DNA from: a bacterium
Lineage (GTDB): Bacteria > Bacteroidota > Bacteroidia > Flavobacteriales_D > Sanyastnellaceae
Direction: 5' to 3'
NCBI GenBank assembly: GCA_029979565.1
Contig: JAPOHG010000015.1
Location: 1 to 42,762 of the forward strand
Length of the DNA stretch: 42,762 nt
The translations under genes and the position numbers were made by a program. Below the pieces are notes generated by a model. It saw only the letters and a program-made list of their open reading frames with translations. It searched no databases and was not told the DNA's origin. Shown here in pieces: positions 33,750 to 42,315 of the stretch (position 1 is its first letter; every line of letters begins with the position of its first letter).

Positions 33750-34817
33750 GTTGACCAAACGCAATTTCAATCGTTCGGATTTGGGCTGCGAACGGCAGCA
33801 CAGCACCATCCCTTTGGCTTTTTCCTCCTCTGTCAGTCCGCTGATTCCATAGGGCTGTACTTCTCCCTCGACGATTTGCGCTTGGCACGACAAACAAATG
33901 CCTCCACTGCAGCTTGAGGGCACTTGCACGCCCGCAGCGGCAGCTGCATGCAAGATGCTTTGGCCTTCTCCGTGCATGGTGAAGGACTGGGTGCCGCTGT
34001 CTTGTTCGATTTCGAGGGCACATTGCGGTCGGGAAGCCTCTGAGGCCTTGGGGTGGAGAACCGTCGCTTCGTGACTCAAGGGGCGGCTGGTGAAATGCTC
34101 CGTGAACCTTTGCGCCATGGGCACTTCCAGTGCATCCAATCCTCGATGCACCGCTTCCATCATGCCGTGCGGAGCGCTGATGAGAAAGGTCGCATGGCCT
34201 GTGGCCGGGTGGTTTTCCAACCATTGAATGACCCGTTTGCGCGTGATGCGTCCTGTGCTCGGAATGGAGCGGTTTTGTGTCTCTGTATACAGCTGGTAAA
34301 TGGAGCACTGCGGGTGCTTACGCAGGCTCTCCAACTCGGTCGAAAACAAACGGCGCCGTTCCGTCCGGGAAGCGTGATACAGGGTGAACGTGTGTTCAAT
34401 GGGGCCGTTGAGGGCCCGGTGCATGCAGCTGATGATCGGGGACATGCCAATCCCACCCGCGAAGGCGATGAAATGCTGAGGATGTTCATCCCACTCGGGC
34501 TGCCAGAGCGCGTTTCCGAAGTCCGTCATTTCCAGGGTGTCGCCCGCTTGCAGGACCGCACTGAAAAAGCGACTCGCACGGCCTCCCCGGACATTTTTCA
34601 CAACGTACTCCAGGCCCCGTGCATCTTGTTTCGCTACGGAGTACGTTCGGCGCAACCGGGGCGAAGTCGGCAATGAAAAAGAGACGTAGCCACCGGCCAA
34701 GTTGTGCTGCAGTGCTGCGGCCAATCCATGCTTGGGCTCGATGCGCACGCGGACCGACTCAGGTCCTTCTCGTTGCACCGAAGCTACGTTCCACATTGAT
34801 CTTTGCTGCGCCTGCAT
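33747..34817 (-). CDS. Ferredoxin-NAD(P)H reductase with C-terminal 2Fe-2S domain (PaaE/Hmp-like)
   Basis: A 356-residue electron-transfer flavoprotein. The FAD domain carries RRTYSVA. The NAD(P)-binding domain starts at FAGGIGMSPIISC. The C-terminal plant-type ferredoxin domain has the cluster motif C-x4-C-x2-C (SSCSGGICLSCQ) and a distal Cys in MVLCCRSQP. This order is that of PaaE, the reductase of phenylacetyl-CoA epoxidase, and of related oxygenase reductases. No paa or other oxygenase genes are nearby, so the partner is unknown and the electron acceptor cannot be assigned. The Met at residue 8 is a possible alternative start. It converges on queE. Confidence 0.85.
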   Translation of the reverse strand: MQAQQRSMWNVASVQREGPESVRVRIEPKHGLAAALQHNLAGGYVSFSLPTSPRLRRTYSVAKQDARGLEYVVKNVRGGRASRFFSAVLQAGDTLEMTDFGNALWQPEWDEHPQHFIAFAGGIGMSPIISCMHRALNGPIEHTFTLYHASRTERRRLFSTELESLRKHPQCSIYQLYTETQNRSIPSTGRITRKRVIQWLENHPATGHATFLISAPHGMMEAVHRGLDALEVPMAQRFTEHFTSRPLSHEATVLHPKASEASRPQCALEIEQDSGTQSFTMHGEGQSILHAAAAAGVQVPSSCSGGICLSCQAQIVEGEVQPYGISGLTEEEKAKGMVLCCRSQPKSERLKLRLVN

Positions 34818-34909
34818 ACCTGTTCAATTGTTTGGACAAGTGAAAAGTTCGCAGGGCCGCTCGAAAAAACAATCCGACGTCCACGAATGGGAGCGGGGCT
34901 GGTTTGAGT

Positions 34910-35437
34910 TTAATCTCGGGTTTGACCGAGGGATTGGAGCAATGCGGCCAGTCCGGGCTTGTCGATGGGCTCGTAGCCACTGGGCAAGTCGAAGTGATTT
35001 CGGCTCCATCCGGCGTGCGGTATGGAGCGCACGGAGCGCTGCAAAAGTGCGTACTGCACGGGCCCGTCTTTCACTCGAATTTCCTCCGATGATGCGTCGC
35101 TCCAGGGACAGGGGACAGCCCCCCATTCCAGCGCGGCGGTTCGCCCGGGTGGGCAGGGCTCTTCAAGCTCGATCGCATGCCCAAGGAAATGAAATAAAAT
35201 GTGGTAATCCGACGCCCCGTGATTCCCAATCCAAATGCGTTCAAAGCTGGTCCCTTGTTCGAGCACTCGCCAATGCTCCCCATCGGTTTGGTAGGTGATG
35301 GTGTGCGGAATGTAATCCCACTGGCTTTCACTTGCTTCTACGGGATTGACATCGAAGATGGCTTCACCGCTCCAACCGGATTGGGCGTTCGCAAATGCGA
35401 TGCCCGTGAGTGCCATCACCGTCAAAAGGAATTTCAT
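34910..35437 (-). CDS. Small secreted protein, function unknown
   Basis: A 175-residue protein with a signal peptide (MKFLLTVMALTGIAFANAQ). It is followed by a beta-rich sequence (GEAIFDVNP, HTITYQTDGEHWRVLEQG) loosely reminiscent of DUF4412-like periplasmic proteins. I am not confident of that family. Two Cys (CPPG, PCPW) could form a disulfide. The ATG overlaps the stop of the upstream E1 gene by one base (TGATG), indicating co-transcription and probable coupling. The biological link to a cytoplasmic dehydrogenase is not obvious. The 92 bases between it and the reductase gene hold no gene I can see. Confidence 0.75.
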   Translation of the reverse strand: MKFLLTVMALTGIAFANAQSGWSGEAIFDVNPVEASESQWDYIPHTITYQTDGEHWRVLEQGTSFERIWIGNHGASDYHILFHFLGHAIELEEPCPPGRTAALEWGAVPCPWSDASSEEIRVKDGPVQYALLQRSVRSIPHAGWSRNHFDLPSGYEPIDKPGLAALLQSLGQTRD

Positions 35438-37503
35438 CAGTACTCCAACGTTTGCTGCAGTGCTTTTCGCACGTCGGATTCGTTGACCAGGACGAAGCGC
35501 TCCAGGCTTTCATTCAACGGAACCGCGGGCGTTTCCATCGAACCAACGACCTGGACCGGTGCATCGAGTTTTCCAAACAAAGCGCTGCCGATGCGGCCGG
35601 ACAATGCTTGGGCGAATCCGTTGTTCACGGGTTCTTCCGTAACGATGACGGCGCGGTGCGTTCGGTTGATGCGTTCCGTGATCAATTCAAAATCCACAGG
35701 GCTGATCGTGCGCAAGTCCAAGATTTCCACCCGGCCCTCAAAGTCCGCGGCTGCGGCCTGGGACCAGTAGACACCGCGTCCGTAGGTGATGATGGTGCAG
35801 GCACTTTCTTTATTCTGATTGACTTTGCTGACCATGCGCCCTTTACCGATGGGCACTCGGTAATCGGCATCCGGTTCGATGACCTTGGCGGCTTCGGTCC
35901 CGGGGATTTTCGACCAATACAGCCCTTTGTGTTCGAGCACGACCACGGGGTTCGGATCGTAGAACGCGGATTTGAGCAATCCCTTCAAGTCCGCTCCGTT
36001 GGATGGGTAGACCACCTTGATGCCCCGGATGTTGGCCAACACAGATTCGATGCTCGAGCTGTGGTAGGGGCCACCGGAACCGTATGCACCAATCGGGACC
36101 CGGATGAGGCTGTGAACAGGCCATTGGCCGTTCGACAAGAAATAGCTTCGGCTGAGTTCGGTGAAGAGTTGATTGAGTCCGGGCCAGAGGTAATCCGCGA
36201 ACTGAACTTCCACAATCGGTCGCAGCCCTGCGGCAGACATGCCTGCGGTGGAACCGATGATGAAAGCCTCTTGAATGGGGGTGTTGAAGACGCGCTGGTC
36301 GCCAAATTTCTGGGCCAGCGTGGCGGCCTCGCGGAAAACGCCGCCCAACCGTCCGCCGACGTCCTGTCCGTACAACAAGGCTTCGGGGTGGTCGGCCAGA
36401 ATTTCCTGCATCGCGTGCAACGCGCAATCGACCATCAAAGTAGGCTCTTCATCCGTGCCCACGCGGCTGCCCACTTCGTCGGAGATGGCGGTCGGGGCCA
36501 AGGCATGCTCGGCCAAGGTCGCCGGATCCGGTTCGTCGTGGCCTTGCGCGTGTTCAAATGCCGCCTCGACTGCTGCACCGACTTCCGATTGGATGGTGTC
36601 CAACACCTCACCGGCGATGCCGAGTTTGAGCAGCCTTTTCCTCAAGGCAATCAGCGGGTCGCGCTTGGCGTGTTCCTCCAAGTCATCCCGATACCACTCC
36701 TTGCGAACGCCGCTCGTGTGGTGCCCCAGAAGCGGCACGTGTGCATGCACGAGGACCGGCTTGCGTTCGTTGCGCACATACGCAAACGCCTCAACCATGG
36801 TGCTCATGCTGGCTTCGGCATCGGCGCCGTCAACTTCCATGGCCTTGATCTGTGGAAACGCTTTGGCCAAGGTGGATGCATCGTGCGAGCGGATCTCTGA
36901 AGCATGGGCGGAAATGTCCCATTCATTGTCCTGCACCAGCCAGATGATGGGCAACTCGCGCAGATCGGTCATGTGCAGCGCCTCGCTTACCTCTCCTTCG
37001 GTCATGGCCGCGTCGCCAATCGAGCAGACCACCACGGGCGGTGCTCCATCGCGATCGTGCGCAATGCCCTCACGTTCCTTGTATTGGAGGCCCATGGCCA
37101 CACCGGCTGCGGGGATGGCTTGCATGCCGGTGGCACTGCTTTGGTGGGGCATGCGGGGCAACCCTTCCCGGTTGAGCGAGGGGTGGCTGTAGTACGTACG
37201 TCCCCCGCTGAAGGGGTCGTCGCCTTTGGCGAGCAACTGCAGCATCAATTCTTCGGGTTCCATGCCGAGGCTGAGCAGCAAGCAGTCGTCCCGGTAGTAG
37301 GCGCTGAGGTAATCTTGGTGCTCCAGCATGCGCCCCGTTGCCCACTGGATGGCCTCGTGGCCGCGGGAGCAGGCGTGAACATACTTTGATGTCAACCGCG
37401 CATTCACCTCGAACAGATCGCTCATGGCACGTGCCGTGCTCATGGTGCGGTAGGCTTCAAGCAAAGCCTTGACGCCGGTTTCTATAGAGGTAGATGCGTT
37501 CAT
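35437..37503 (-). CDS. Fused alpha/beta E1 of a 2-oxoacid (probably branched-chain) dehydrogenase
   Basis: A 688-residue thiamine diphosphate enzyme that decarboxylates 2-oxoacids and loads the lipoyl group of E2. The alpha half (about 1-330) carries the ThDP motif beginning G163-D164 (IGDAAMTEGEVSEALH) and ending DNEWDIS. The beta half (about 345-688) starts at MVDCALHAMQEIL and includes YGQDVGGRLGGVF, FADYLWPG and PIGAYGSGGPYHSSS. Alpha-beta fusion in one chain is usual for the branched-chain-type enzyme of Bacteroidota, where it supplies iso-branched acyl-CoA primers for membrane lipids. E2 and E3 are not in the window. Upstream on its strand TATCTTTA is a weak -7 candidate. It is divergent from dapF across 53 bases. 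Confidence 0.9.
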   Translation of the reverse strand: MNASTSIETGVKALLEAYRTMSTARAMSDLFEVNARLTSKYVHACSRGHEAIQWATGRMLEHQDYLSAYYRDDCLLLSLGMEPEELMLQLLAKGDDPFSGGRTYYSHPSLNREGLPRMPHQSSATGMQAIPAAGVAMGLQYKEREGIAHDRDGAPPVVVCSIGDAAMTEGEVSEALHMTDLRELPIIWLVQDNEWDISAHASEIRSHDASTLAKAFPQIKAMEVDGADAEASMSTMVEAFAYVRNERKPVLVHAHVPLLGHHTSGVRKEWYRDDLEEHAKRDPLIALRKRLLKLGIAGEVLDTIQSEVGAAVEAAFEHAQGHDEPDPATLAEHALAPTAISDEVGSRVGTDEEPTLMVDCALHAMQEILADHPEALLYGQDVGGRLGGVFREAATLAQKFGDQRVFNTPIQEAFIIGSTAGMSAAGLRPIVEVQFADYLWPGLNQLFTELSRSYFLSNGQWPVHSLIRVPIGAYGSGGPYHSSSIESVLANIRGIKVVYPSNGADLKGLLKSAFYDPNPVVVLEHKGLYWSKIPGTEAAKVIEPDADYRVPIGKGRMVSKVNQNKESACTIITYGRGVYWSQAAAADFEGRVEILDLRTISPVDFELITERINRTHRAVIVTEEPVNNGFAQALSGRIGSALFGKLDAPVQVVGSMETPAVPLNESLERFVLVNESDVRKALQQTLEY

Positions 37504-37543
37504 TATTCGTTAACAGGGTAAAGATAGGCCAGCCCGGATGGGT

Positions 37544-37551
37544 TACCTTCG
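37544..37551 (+). promoter_or_regulatory. Possible -7 element TACCTTCG for the dapF fusion gene
   Basis: TACCTTCG differs from TAnnTTTG at one base and ends five bases before the ATG at 37557. It supports that start over an upstream in-frame ATG at 37494. Confidence 0.4.
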
Positions 37552-37556
37552 TTGCG

Positions 37557-39572
37557 ATGCTCACCAATGCTTGGAAATGGGAGGGGACGGGGAATGCGTT
37601 CATTCTAATGGACCGCAGGGATTGGCTTGCATTGCCTGATGCGAGCACCATCGCGGCCATGTGCGACGCCTCAAATGGGGTGGGGGCAGACGGCGTGATT
37701 TTTTTTCAACCCATGGACAGCGGTTTGGGGGCTTTGCCTTGCACCGAGTGGGAGATGGATTACGTAAATGCGGACGGTTCTCGGTCTTTCTGCGGTAACG
37801 GAAGCCGCGCGCTTTTTGCGTTTTTGCGGCGGCAGGGTTGGATGCCCCAAACAGGTGGAACCTTGCACGCCTGCGATGGCCGCCATGCGGTGGCGTGGGA
37901 TGAAACCCAAATGGAGCCCGGCGTTGAATTGCGGCCCATTGCACCGCCCAAGGCTGCATCCGAAGGGGCCACGTTTGTCGACACGGGATCACCTCACCAC
38001 CTGATCTGGGTCGAGGACACGGCTTTACAGGATGTGGAGGGCGTTGGGCGAGCCATCCGTTACGGAGTGGAATATGCGCCGGAGGGCACCAATGTGGATT
38101 TCGTGCAGCGGTTGGACGCTACTACGCTCTCCATGCGTACCTACGAACGAGGGGTGGAGGCTGAAACGCGCGCCTGCGGAACAGGGGCCGTAGCCGCAGC
38201 CGTCGCCGACCATGCTGAACGCGGGGGTTCATTGCAGCGTGAGGTGCAGATGCCCGGCGGAACACTGCGGGTGCTGCTCAGTGAACCCGAAGAAGCAACC
38301 GACACATACAGCAACGTCTGGTTGTACGGGGCTGCAAATGAAGTGATGCGAGTGGCTTGGAACGGATTGAAATGGACTGCGTTGGCGCTGGCGTTTTGGA
38401 CGGGATGGATGCCGGAGGCAGGAGCACAGGGCGGCTGGACGGATGAGGTTGAAGTGTCCATACTCACCGGTTCGCCCGGAGCTGACTTGTACAGCGCTTG
38501 GGGGCACACGGCCATTCGTGTTTTCGATCCCGGGCAAACGCCACCGGCAGATTGGACGTACAACTACGGCACATTCGAATTCGGGGAGGGTTTTTACACG
38601 CGGTTCATGCGCGGTGAATTGAACTACCGCTTGGCCAAATCGCCTTTCTCCTCCTTGCAGCGGGAGTACATGAATTTTGAGCGGGCCTTACTGGAGCAGT
38701 CATTGGATTTAACCGCTGACGATGCCCGGGCGTTGGTGGCTTACCTGGAATGGAATTACCTCCCTGAAAACCGGACCTACGCCTACAAGTTTTTTGAAGA
38801 CAATTGCTCATCGCGCGTGTTGACGGTGATGCAAGCGGTGTTCGGCGACCGGTGGGAAAGCGGCTGCGCTAATGACGCTGCACTGGGGGTGACCTACAGA
38901 GAGGCACTCCGCCCGTATATGCACGGGGATGCATGGATTGAAACGGGCATTGACTTCATTCTTGGCCCGCGCGCCGACCGATTGATGCCGCCGTGCGGCT
39001 CGAGTTTCCTTCCCGATGGGTTGATGCAGCAACTGCAAAGCGCCACGTTGGACGGACGCACGGTCGCAGGTCGCCCGGAAGAATTGCTTCCTCCGCAACG
39101 CTCGTGGTTTCGCAGCATTGTGTACACGCCTGTGTTGGCTCATCCCGTCATGTGGTGCGCGTTGGTCCTCGTTTGGTCATTGGTGGGATCAGTTCGGCGG
39201 TTGCTGAGTCACCGCGCGGGCCGCAAGTTGTCGTCTCGGGAGCGGCGACTGGGTAAGGCGGTGCAGGTGTTGGCTGGTGTGCTCGGTGTGCTGTTGCTGT
39301 TGATGTGGACGCTCACCGACCACCGCGATACATGGGGGAATTGGAACCTCCTCTGGGCTTCCCCGGTTCTGCCTTTGCTTTGGGGGCTGAAAAAAGGAGC
39401 GCTGTACCATTGGATTCGCTGGATTTTGTCGCTGGGTGTTGCCGGCTTTTTGTTGCTGTTTAATTTCGTTCCCCAATTCGTCCCGGTGTCCCTTCTTTTG
39501 TTGGGATGGGCCGTTTGGTTGAGCCTGGATCCCTGGAAGGCGCCTTGGGCCCTTGCGGATGCAGCGAAGTAA
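37557..39572 (+). CDS. dapF: Diaminopimelate epimerase read in frame into a DUF4105 membrane protein (fusion or lost stop)
   Basis: One uninterrupted 671-residue frame. Residues 1-263 are a complete DapF: GTGNAFILMD near the start, catalytic Cys79 in FCGNGSR and Cys207 in ACGTGA, ending VWLYGAANEV. It interconverts LL- and meso-diaminopimelate for lysine and peptidoglycan. At residue 264 an ATG (38346) begins a classical signal peptide (MRVAWNGLKWTALALAFW to EAGAQ). A DUF4105 (Lnb N-terminal) periplasmic domain follows (SAWGHTAIRVFDP, FYTRFMRGELNYRLA, NCSSR), with about five C-terminal transmembrane helices. No stop separates them, but an out-of-frame TGA overlaps the internal ATG (TGATG, 38344-38348). 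A cytoplasmic enzyme fused to an exported protein is odd. Two proteins, with re-initiation at 38346, or a one-base error near the junction are real alternatives. Confidence 0.85.
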   Translation: MLTNAWKWEGTGNAFILMDRRDWLALPDASTIAAMCDASNGVGADGVIFFQPMDSGLGALPCTEWEMDYVNADGSRSFCGNGSRALFAFLRRQGWMPQTGGTLHACDGRHAVAWDETQMEPGVELRPIAPPKAASEGATFVDTGSPHHLIWVEDTALQDVEGVGRAIRYGVEYAPEGTNVDFVQRLDATTLSMRTYERGVEAETRACGTGAVAAAVADHAERGGSLQREVQMPGGTLRVLLSEPEEATDTYSNVWLYGAANEVMRVAWNGLKWTALALAFWTGWMPEAGAQGGWTDEVEVSILTGSPGADLYSAWGHTAIRVFDPGQTPPADWTYNYGTFEFGEGFYTRFMRGELNYRLAKSPFSSLQREYMNFERALLEQSLDLTADDARALVAYLEWNYLPENRTYAYKFFEDNCSSRVLTVMQAVFGDRWESGCANDAALGVTYREALRPYMHGDAWIETGIDFILGPRADRLMPPCGSSFLPDGLMQQLQSATLDGRTVAGRPEELLPPQRSWFRSIVYTPVLAHPVMWCALVLVWSLVGSVRRLLSHRAGRKLSSRERRLGKAVQVLAGVLGVLLLLMWTLTDHRDTWGNWNLLWASPVLPLLWGLKKGALYHWIRWILSLGVAGFLLLFNFVPQFVPVSLLLLGWAVWLSLDPWKAPWALADAAK

Positions 39573-39577
39573 GCGAC

Positions 39578-41122
39578 ATGAAACGCAGCGTTACACCCCG
39601 TATTCAACAAGGGCTTCCGGTCCTTCTCCTCGCTGTGTTGGCATATGGGTGCACACGGGAAACGACGACTTGGACGGTCGACGTCGCGTTGCCGCTGATC
39701 GACGACGGGTGGAGTTGGGTGGATGTCATCGAGGATGCATCGGAGAACGGGTATGTCGCTGTTGAAGAGGGGTCGCCGGCGGTCCTGCGGTTCGAGGGAC
39801 CTGTGGCCGATTGGGAGATTCCCTCCCTCACCGAATTGCCGGATACCATCGTATCCCAAGAGTTGACGCCTGATTTTACCGGGGGGCCTTTTCCCGTGCC
39901 GCCGGGAGCGGTGTTGCTGGATACGGAAGAGGACATTGTGTTTCAAGGGATCGACCAGCAATTCTCTGACCTCGTGCTGTCGGCCGGACGCATTGATTAC
40001 CTCGTCGAAAGTTCAACCAATGGGTACGTGGAATTGCAGTATTCCTTTCCGAGCGTAACCGTCGGCGGCCAACCGGTAGAGCTTAAGGTTGTATTGCCCC
40101 CGAGCGACGGGGTAGCCTTTCAGACCGAATCGGGAACCATCGACCTCGCCGGAGCCAGGATTGACCTCACCGGAGTTTCCGGCAATGAAATCAACCGCAT
40201 TGCCAGCCATCTCATCATCGGAACGCCTGCTGATATCTCGGATACAGCGCAGGTGTACGGAACCGACAGCATCCGGGTGCGGATGCATTTCCAGGACATG
40301 TTTGTTGAGCAAGTCGCCGGCTATTTTGGCCAGGAGACCGTAGCCTTTGAGGTGGACCAAGACGTTTTTCAACCGGCGGACTTCCCGGGTGGATTCTTGG
40401 AAATCGAACCGACCCGCGCGTTGCTGCAGTTTCGCAACACCATCGCCGCGGACTTGCGTTTGCAGCTCGACGCCCTGTCCGTGGACGGCATCGCTGTGGG
40501 ACACCCCGTGCTTGGTGTTCCGCAGCAAATCGCCCGGGCCGATTGGAGCGGGACTTCGGTGGAACCGACGGTGTGGGAGATGGACTTGCTCCAAACCGCA
40601 CCGGCGCTGTTTGATGTGCTCGGGTATTTGCCGGAGGCCGTCTCGGCGAGTGGTGAAGTGCTCTTGAATCCGCTCGGCGACGTTTCGGGCGGTCAGGATT
40701 ATTTTGATACGCGTCAACCCCCGCAGTTGTACCTCGACTTTGAATGGCCACTGGAAGGGGCCATTGAGAACTTTCGCATCGTTCGTTCCTTGGCCATTGA
40801 AGGCACAGAATTGGTTGGTTTTGATGGCGAGCTCATCCTTCGCTTCACCAACGGTTACCCCGTGGATTGGGCGGTGACGGGAACGTGGGATTACGAAGAT
40901 CCAACGCTCGACGCAGAGGTGTTCTCGGCCGTCGCAGCGGCTTTCCCAATGAATGAAGCAGCCGAGGTGCGCATTCCCATCAATGAAGCCCGGTTGGCGT
41001 CGCCCGCCACATTGACCATTGAAGCAGCCATGACCTCGGACGGGCCGGTGCAATTTACCGGCGTGGAGCGCGTCCGAGTGCAGGTCGCTTGCCAAGGAAC
41101 CTATCAAGTGCGTGCGCGATGA
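39578..41122 (+). CDS. Predicted outer-membrane lipoprotein, function unknown
   Basis: A 514-residue protein starting at the ATG five bases after the DUF4105 stop. The lipoprotein signal ends LAYGC with the lipidated Cys at 25. The rest is beta-rich, with no recognised domain; repeated stretches such as WEIPSLTELPDTI and VEIPTRALL-like segments suggest stacked beta-sandwiches. It ends with an ATGA overlap with the next gene (41119-41122), so the two are probably made together. Together with the barrel protein downstream and DUF4105 upstream it forms an envelope gene set of unknown purpose. Confidence 0.78.
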   Translation: MKRSVTPRIQQGLPVLLLAVLAYGCTRETTTWTVDVALPLIDDGWSWVDVIEDASENGYVAVEEGSPAVLRFEGPVADWEIPSLTELPDTIVSQELTPDFTGGPFPVPPGAVLLDTEEDIVFQGIDQQFSDLVLSAGRIDYLVESSTNGYVELQYSFPSVTVGGQPVELKVVLPPSDGVAFQTESGTIDLAGARIDLTGVSGNEINRIASHLIIGTPADISDTAQVYGTDSIRVRMHFQDMFVEQVAGYFGQETVAFEVDQDVFQPADFPGGFLEIEPTRALLQFRNTIAADLRLQLDALSVDGIAVGHPVLGVPQQIARADWSGTSVEPTVWEMDLLQTAPALFDVLGYLPEAVSASGEVLLNPLGDVSGGQDYFDTRQPPQLYLDFEWPLEGAIENFRIVRSLAIEGTELVGFDGELILRFTNGYPVDWAVTGTWDYEDPTLDAEVFSAVAAAFPMNEAAEVRIPINEARLASPATLTIEAAMTSDGPVQFTGVERVRVQVACQGTYQVRAR

Positions 41123-42273
41123 AGGGTTGGATGGCATATGCATTCATGGCGTTTACTTGCGTTCTCCATGCTCAATTGGATTCACTGACGTGGGATGCAA
41201 CGGCTTGGGGCCAACACCGCTCCAATGCCCTGTCGCACGAATTGGGCCGGTTGCTCGTTCGGGGCGGGCACATCGACAGGTCCCTGATCGATGCCGCACG
41301 GTTGGCGCACGAAGGCGAGATGGGTGCTTTTGGCTACACCTCGGGCGTGGCCGTTAATTGGCGAATTCTGGGTCCATGGAAGGAGAGCAATGCGCATGTG
41401 TGCGGTTCCTTTCAATTCAAATCCTTGGGTGACGTGCGTTGGACACCCGAGTTGTTTGACTTGGCGTTCGCTGGGAACGCGGGGCACTTGGGCCGATGGG
41501 ATGTGCTGGACGGCTCAAGGGTTCGTTCGGGCACGTGGCTGCAAGCGGCCATCGGATTGGAAGGCGCCAATCAGAACCGCATCGAATTGGGGTTGGTCTA
41601 CCGCATGCAGTCCACCGATGCGCGGATCCGCAACGGGCATTTTTATGTGAGTGAGGAGTTGGATTTTGTGACCGGATATGTGCGCGGCCATGTGGGATGG
41701 GCAGAAGGCGGTTCGTGGGGCTTGGCCACCAATGCCGAGTGGCATTTTTTGCGCGCAGAAGCTCCATTCGCTTTTCACATGCGGCTGCAGAACTTCGGAT
41801 TTGTTGTCTCACCGGATTGGACCGAATTGCAGGTGGACACCTTGGTCGAGACGACCGGCCTCACGTGGACAGGTCCTGGACTTTCGGTGGAGTCGATTGC
41901 TCAATCGGCCGGCGCTTCGGAAGTCCTCTCCACGGCCAACCAGCGGTTCCGATTCGCCCTCATGCCGTTCCGAATCGACGCGTCGTTTGAGTACCCACTC
42001 GGCCCGCGTTCCGGATGGGATGTGCAAACCCAAATCGGGGATTGGATGCCGGTCCCACGGGCAGTCACCGGTTATCGAAGGGCGATTGGCAAGCAATGGC
42101 AAGCCGGGCTTCAGCTCGTAGCAGGGGGCTGGGGCCGCCTGCGTCCCGCGGCTTGGGCGCGGTGGCGAAAACCGGGAGAACACGCTTGGATGTTGTTCAT
42201 CGAAGATCCCTTTGGGTGGGGCTCCAAATCCGCATACGGCCGAGGCATCACCCTGCGTTACCAAAACTTGTAG
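41119..42273 (+). CDS. Predicted outer-membrane beta-barrel protein, function unknown
   Basis: A 384-residue exported protein with signal peptide MKGWMAYAFMAFTCVLHAQ. It shows alternating amphipathic strands rich in Trp, Tyr and Gly, and a C-terminal stretch ending GITLRYQNL with an aromatic near the end, as in outer-membrane barrels. It loosely resembles Bacteroidota DUF5723-type barrel proteins, but I cannot confirm the family. The start overlaps the lipoprotein stop (ATGA). A lipoprotein-barrel pair often forms one outer-membrane complex; here this is inference from order. Confidence 0.72.
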   Translation: MKGWMAYAFMAFTCVLHAQLDSLTWDATAWGQHRSNALSHELGRLLVRGGHIDRSLIDAARLAHEGEMGAFGYTSGVAVNWRILGPWKESNAHVCGSFQFKSLGDVRWTPELFDLAFAGNAGHLGRWDVLDGSRVRSGTWLQAAIGLEGANQNRIELGLVYRMQSTDARIRNGHFYVSEELDFVTGYVRGHVGWAEGGSWGLATNAEWHFLRAEAPFAFHMRLQNFGFVVSPDWTELQVDTLVETTGLTWTGPGLSVESIAQSAGASEVLSTANQRFRFALMPFRIDASFEYPLGPRSGWDVQTQIGDWMPVPRAVTGYRRAIGKQWQAGLQLVAGGWGRLRPAAWARWRKPGEHAWMLFIEDPFGWGSKSAYGRGITLRYQNL

Positions 42274-42315
42274 AGCAGTCGTAGACACTCCACCAGAATC
42301 CACGAACTTTAACCC

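Noticed and set aside
35410-36900. 496-codon open frame antisense to the E1 gene
   Set aside because: Shadow of a well-supported enzyme gene; no family motifs and no signal or start context.
40013-41143. 376-codon antisense frame over the lipoprotein gene
   Set aside because: The sense frame has a lipobox start and ATGA coupling to the next gene; the antisense frame has neither.
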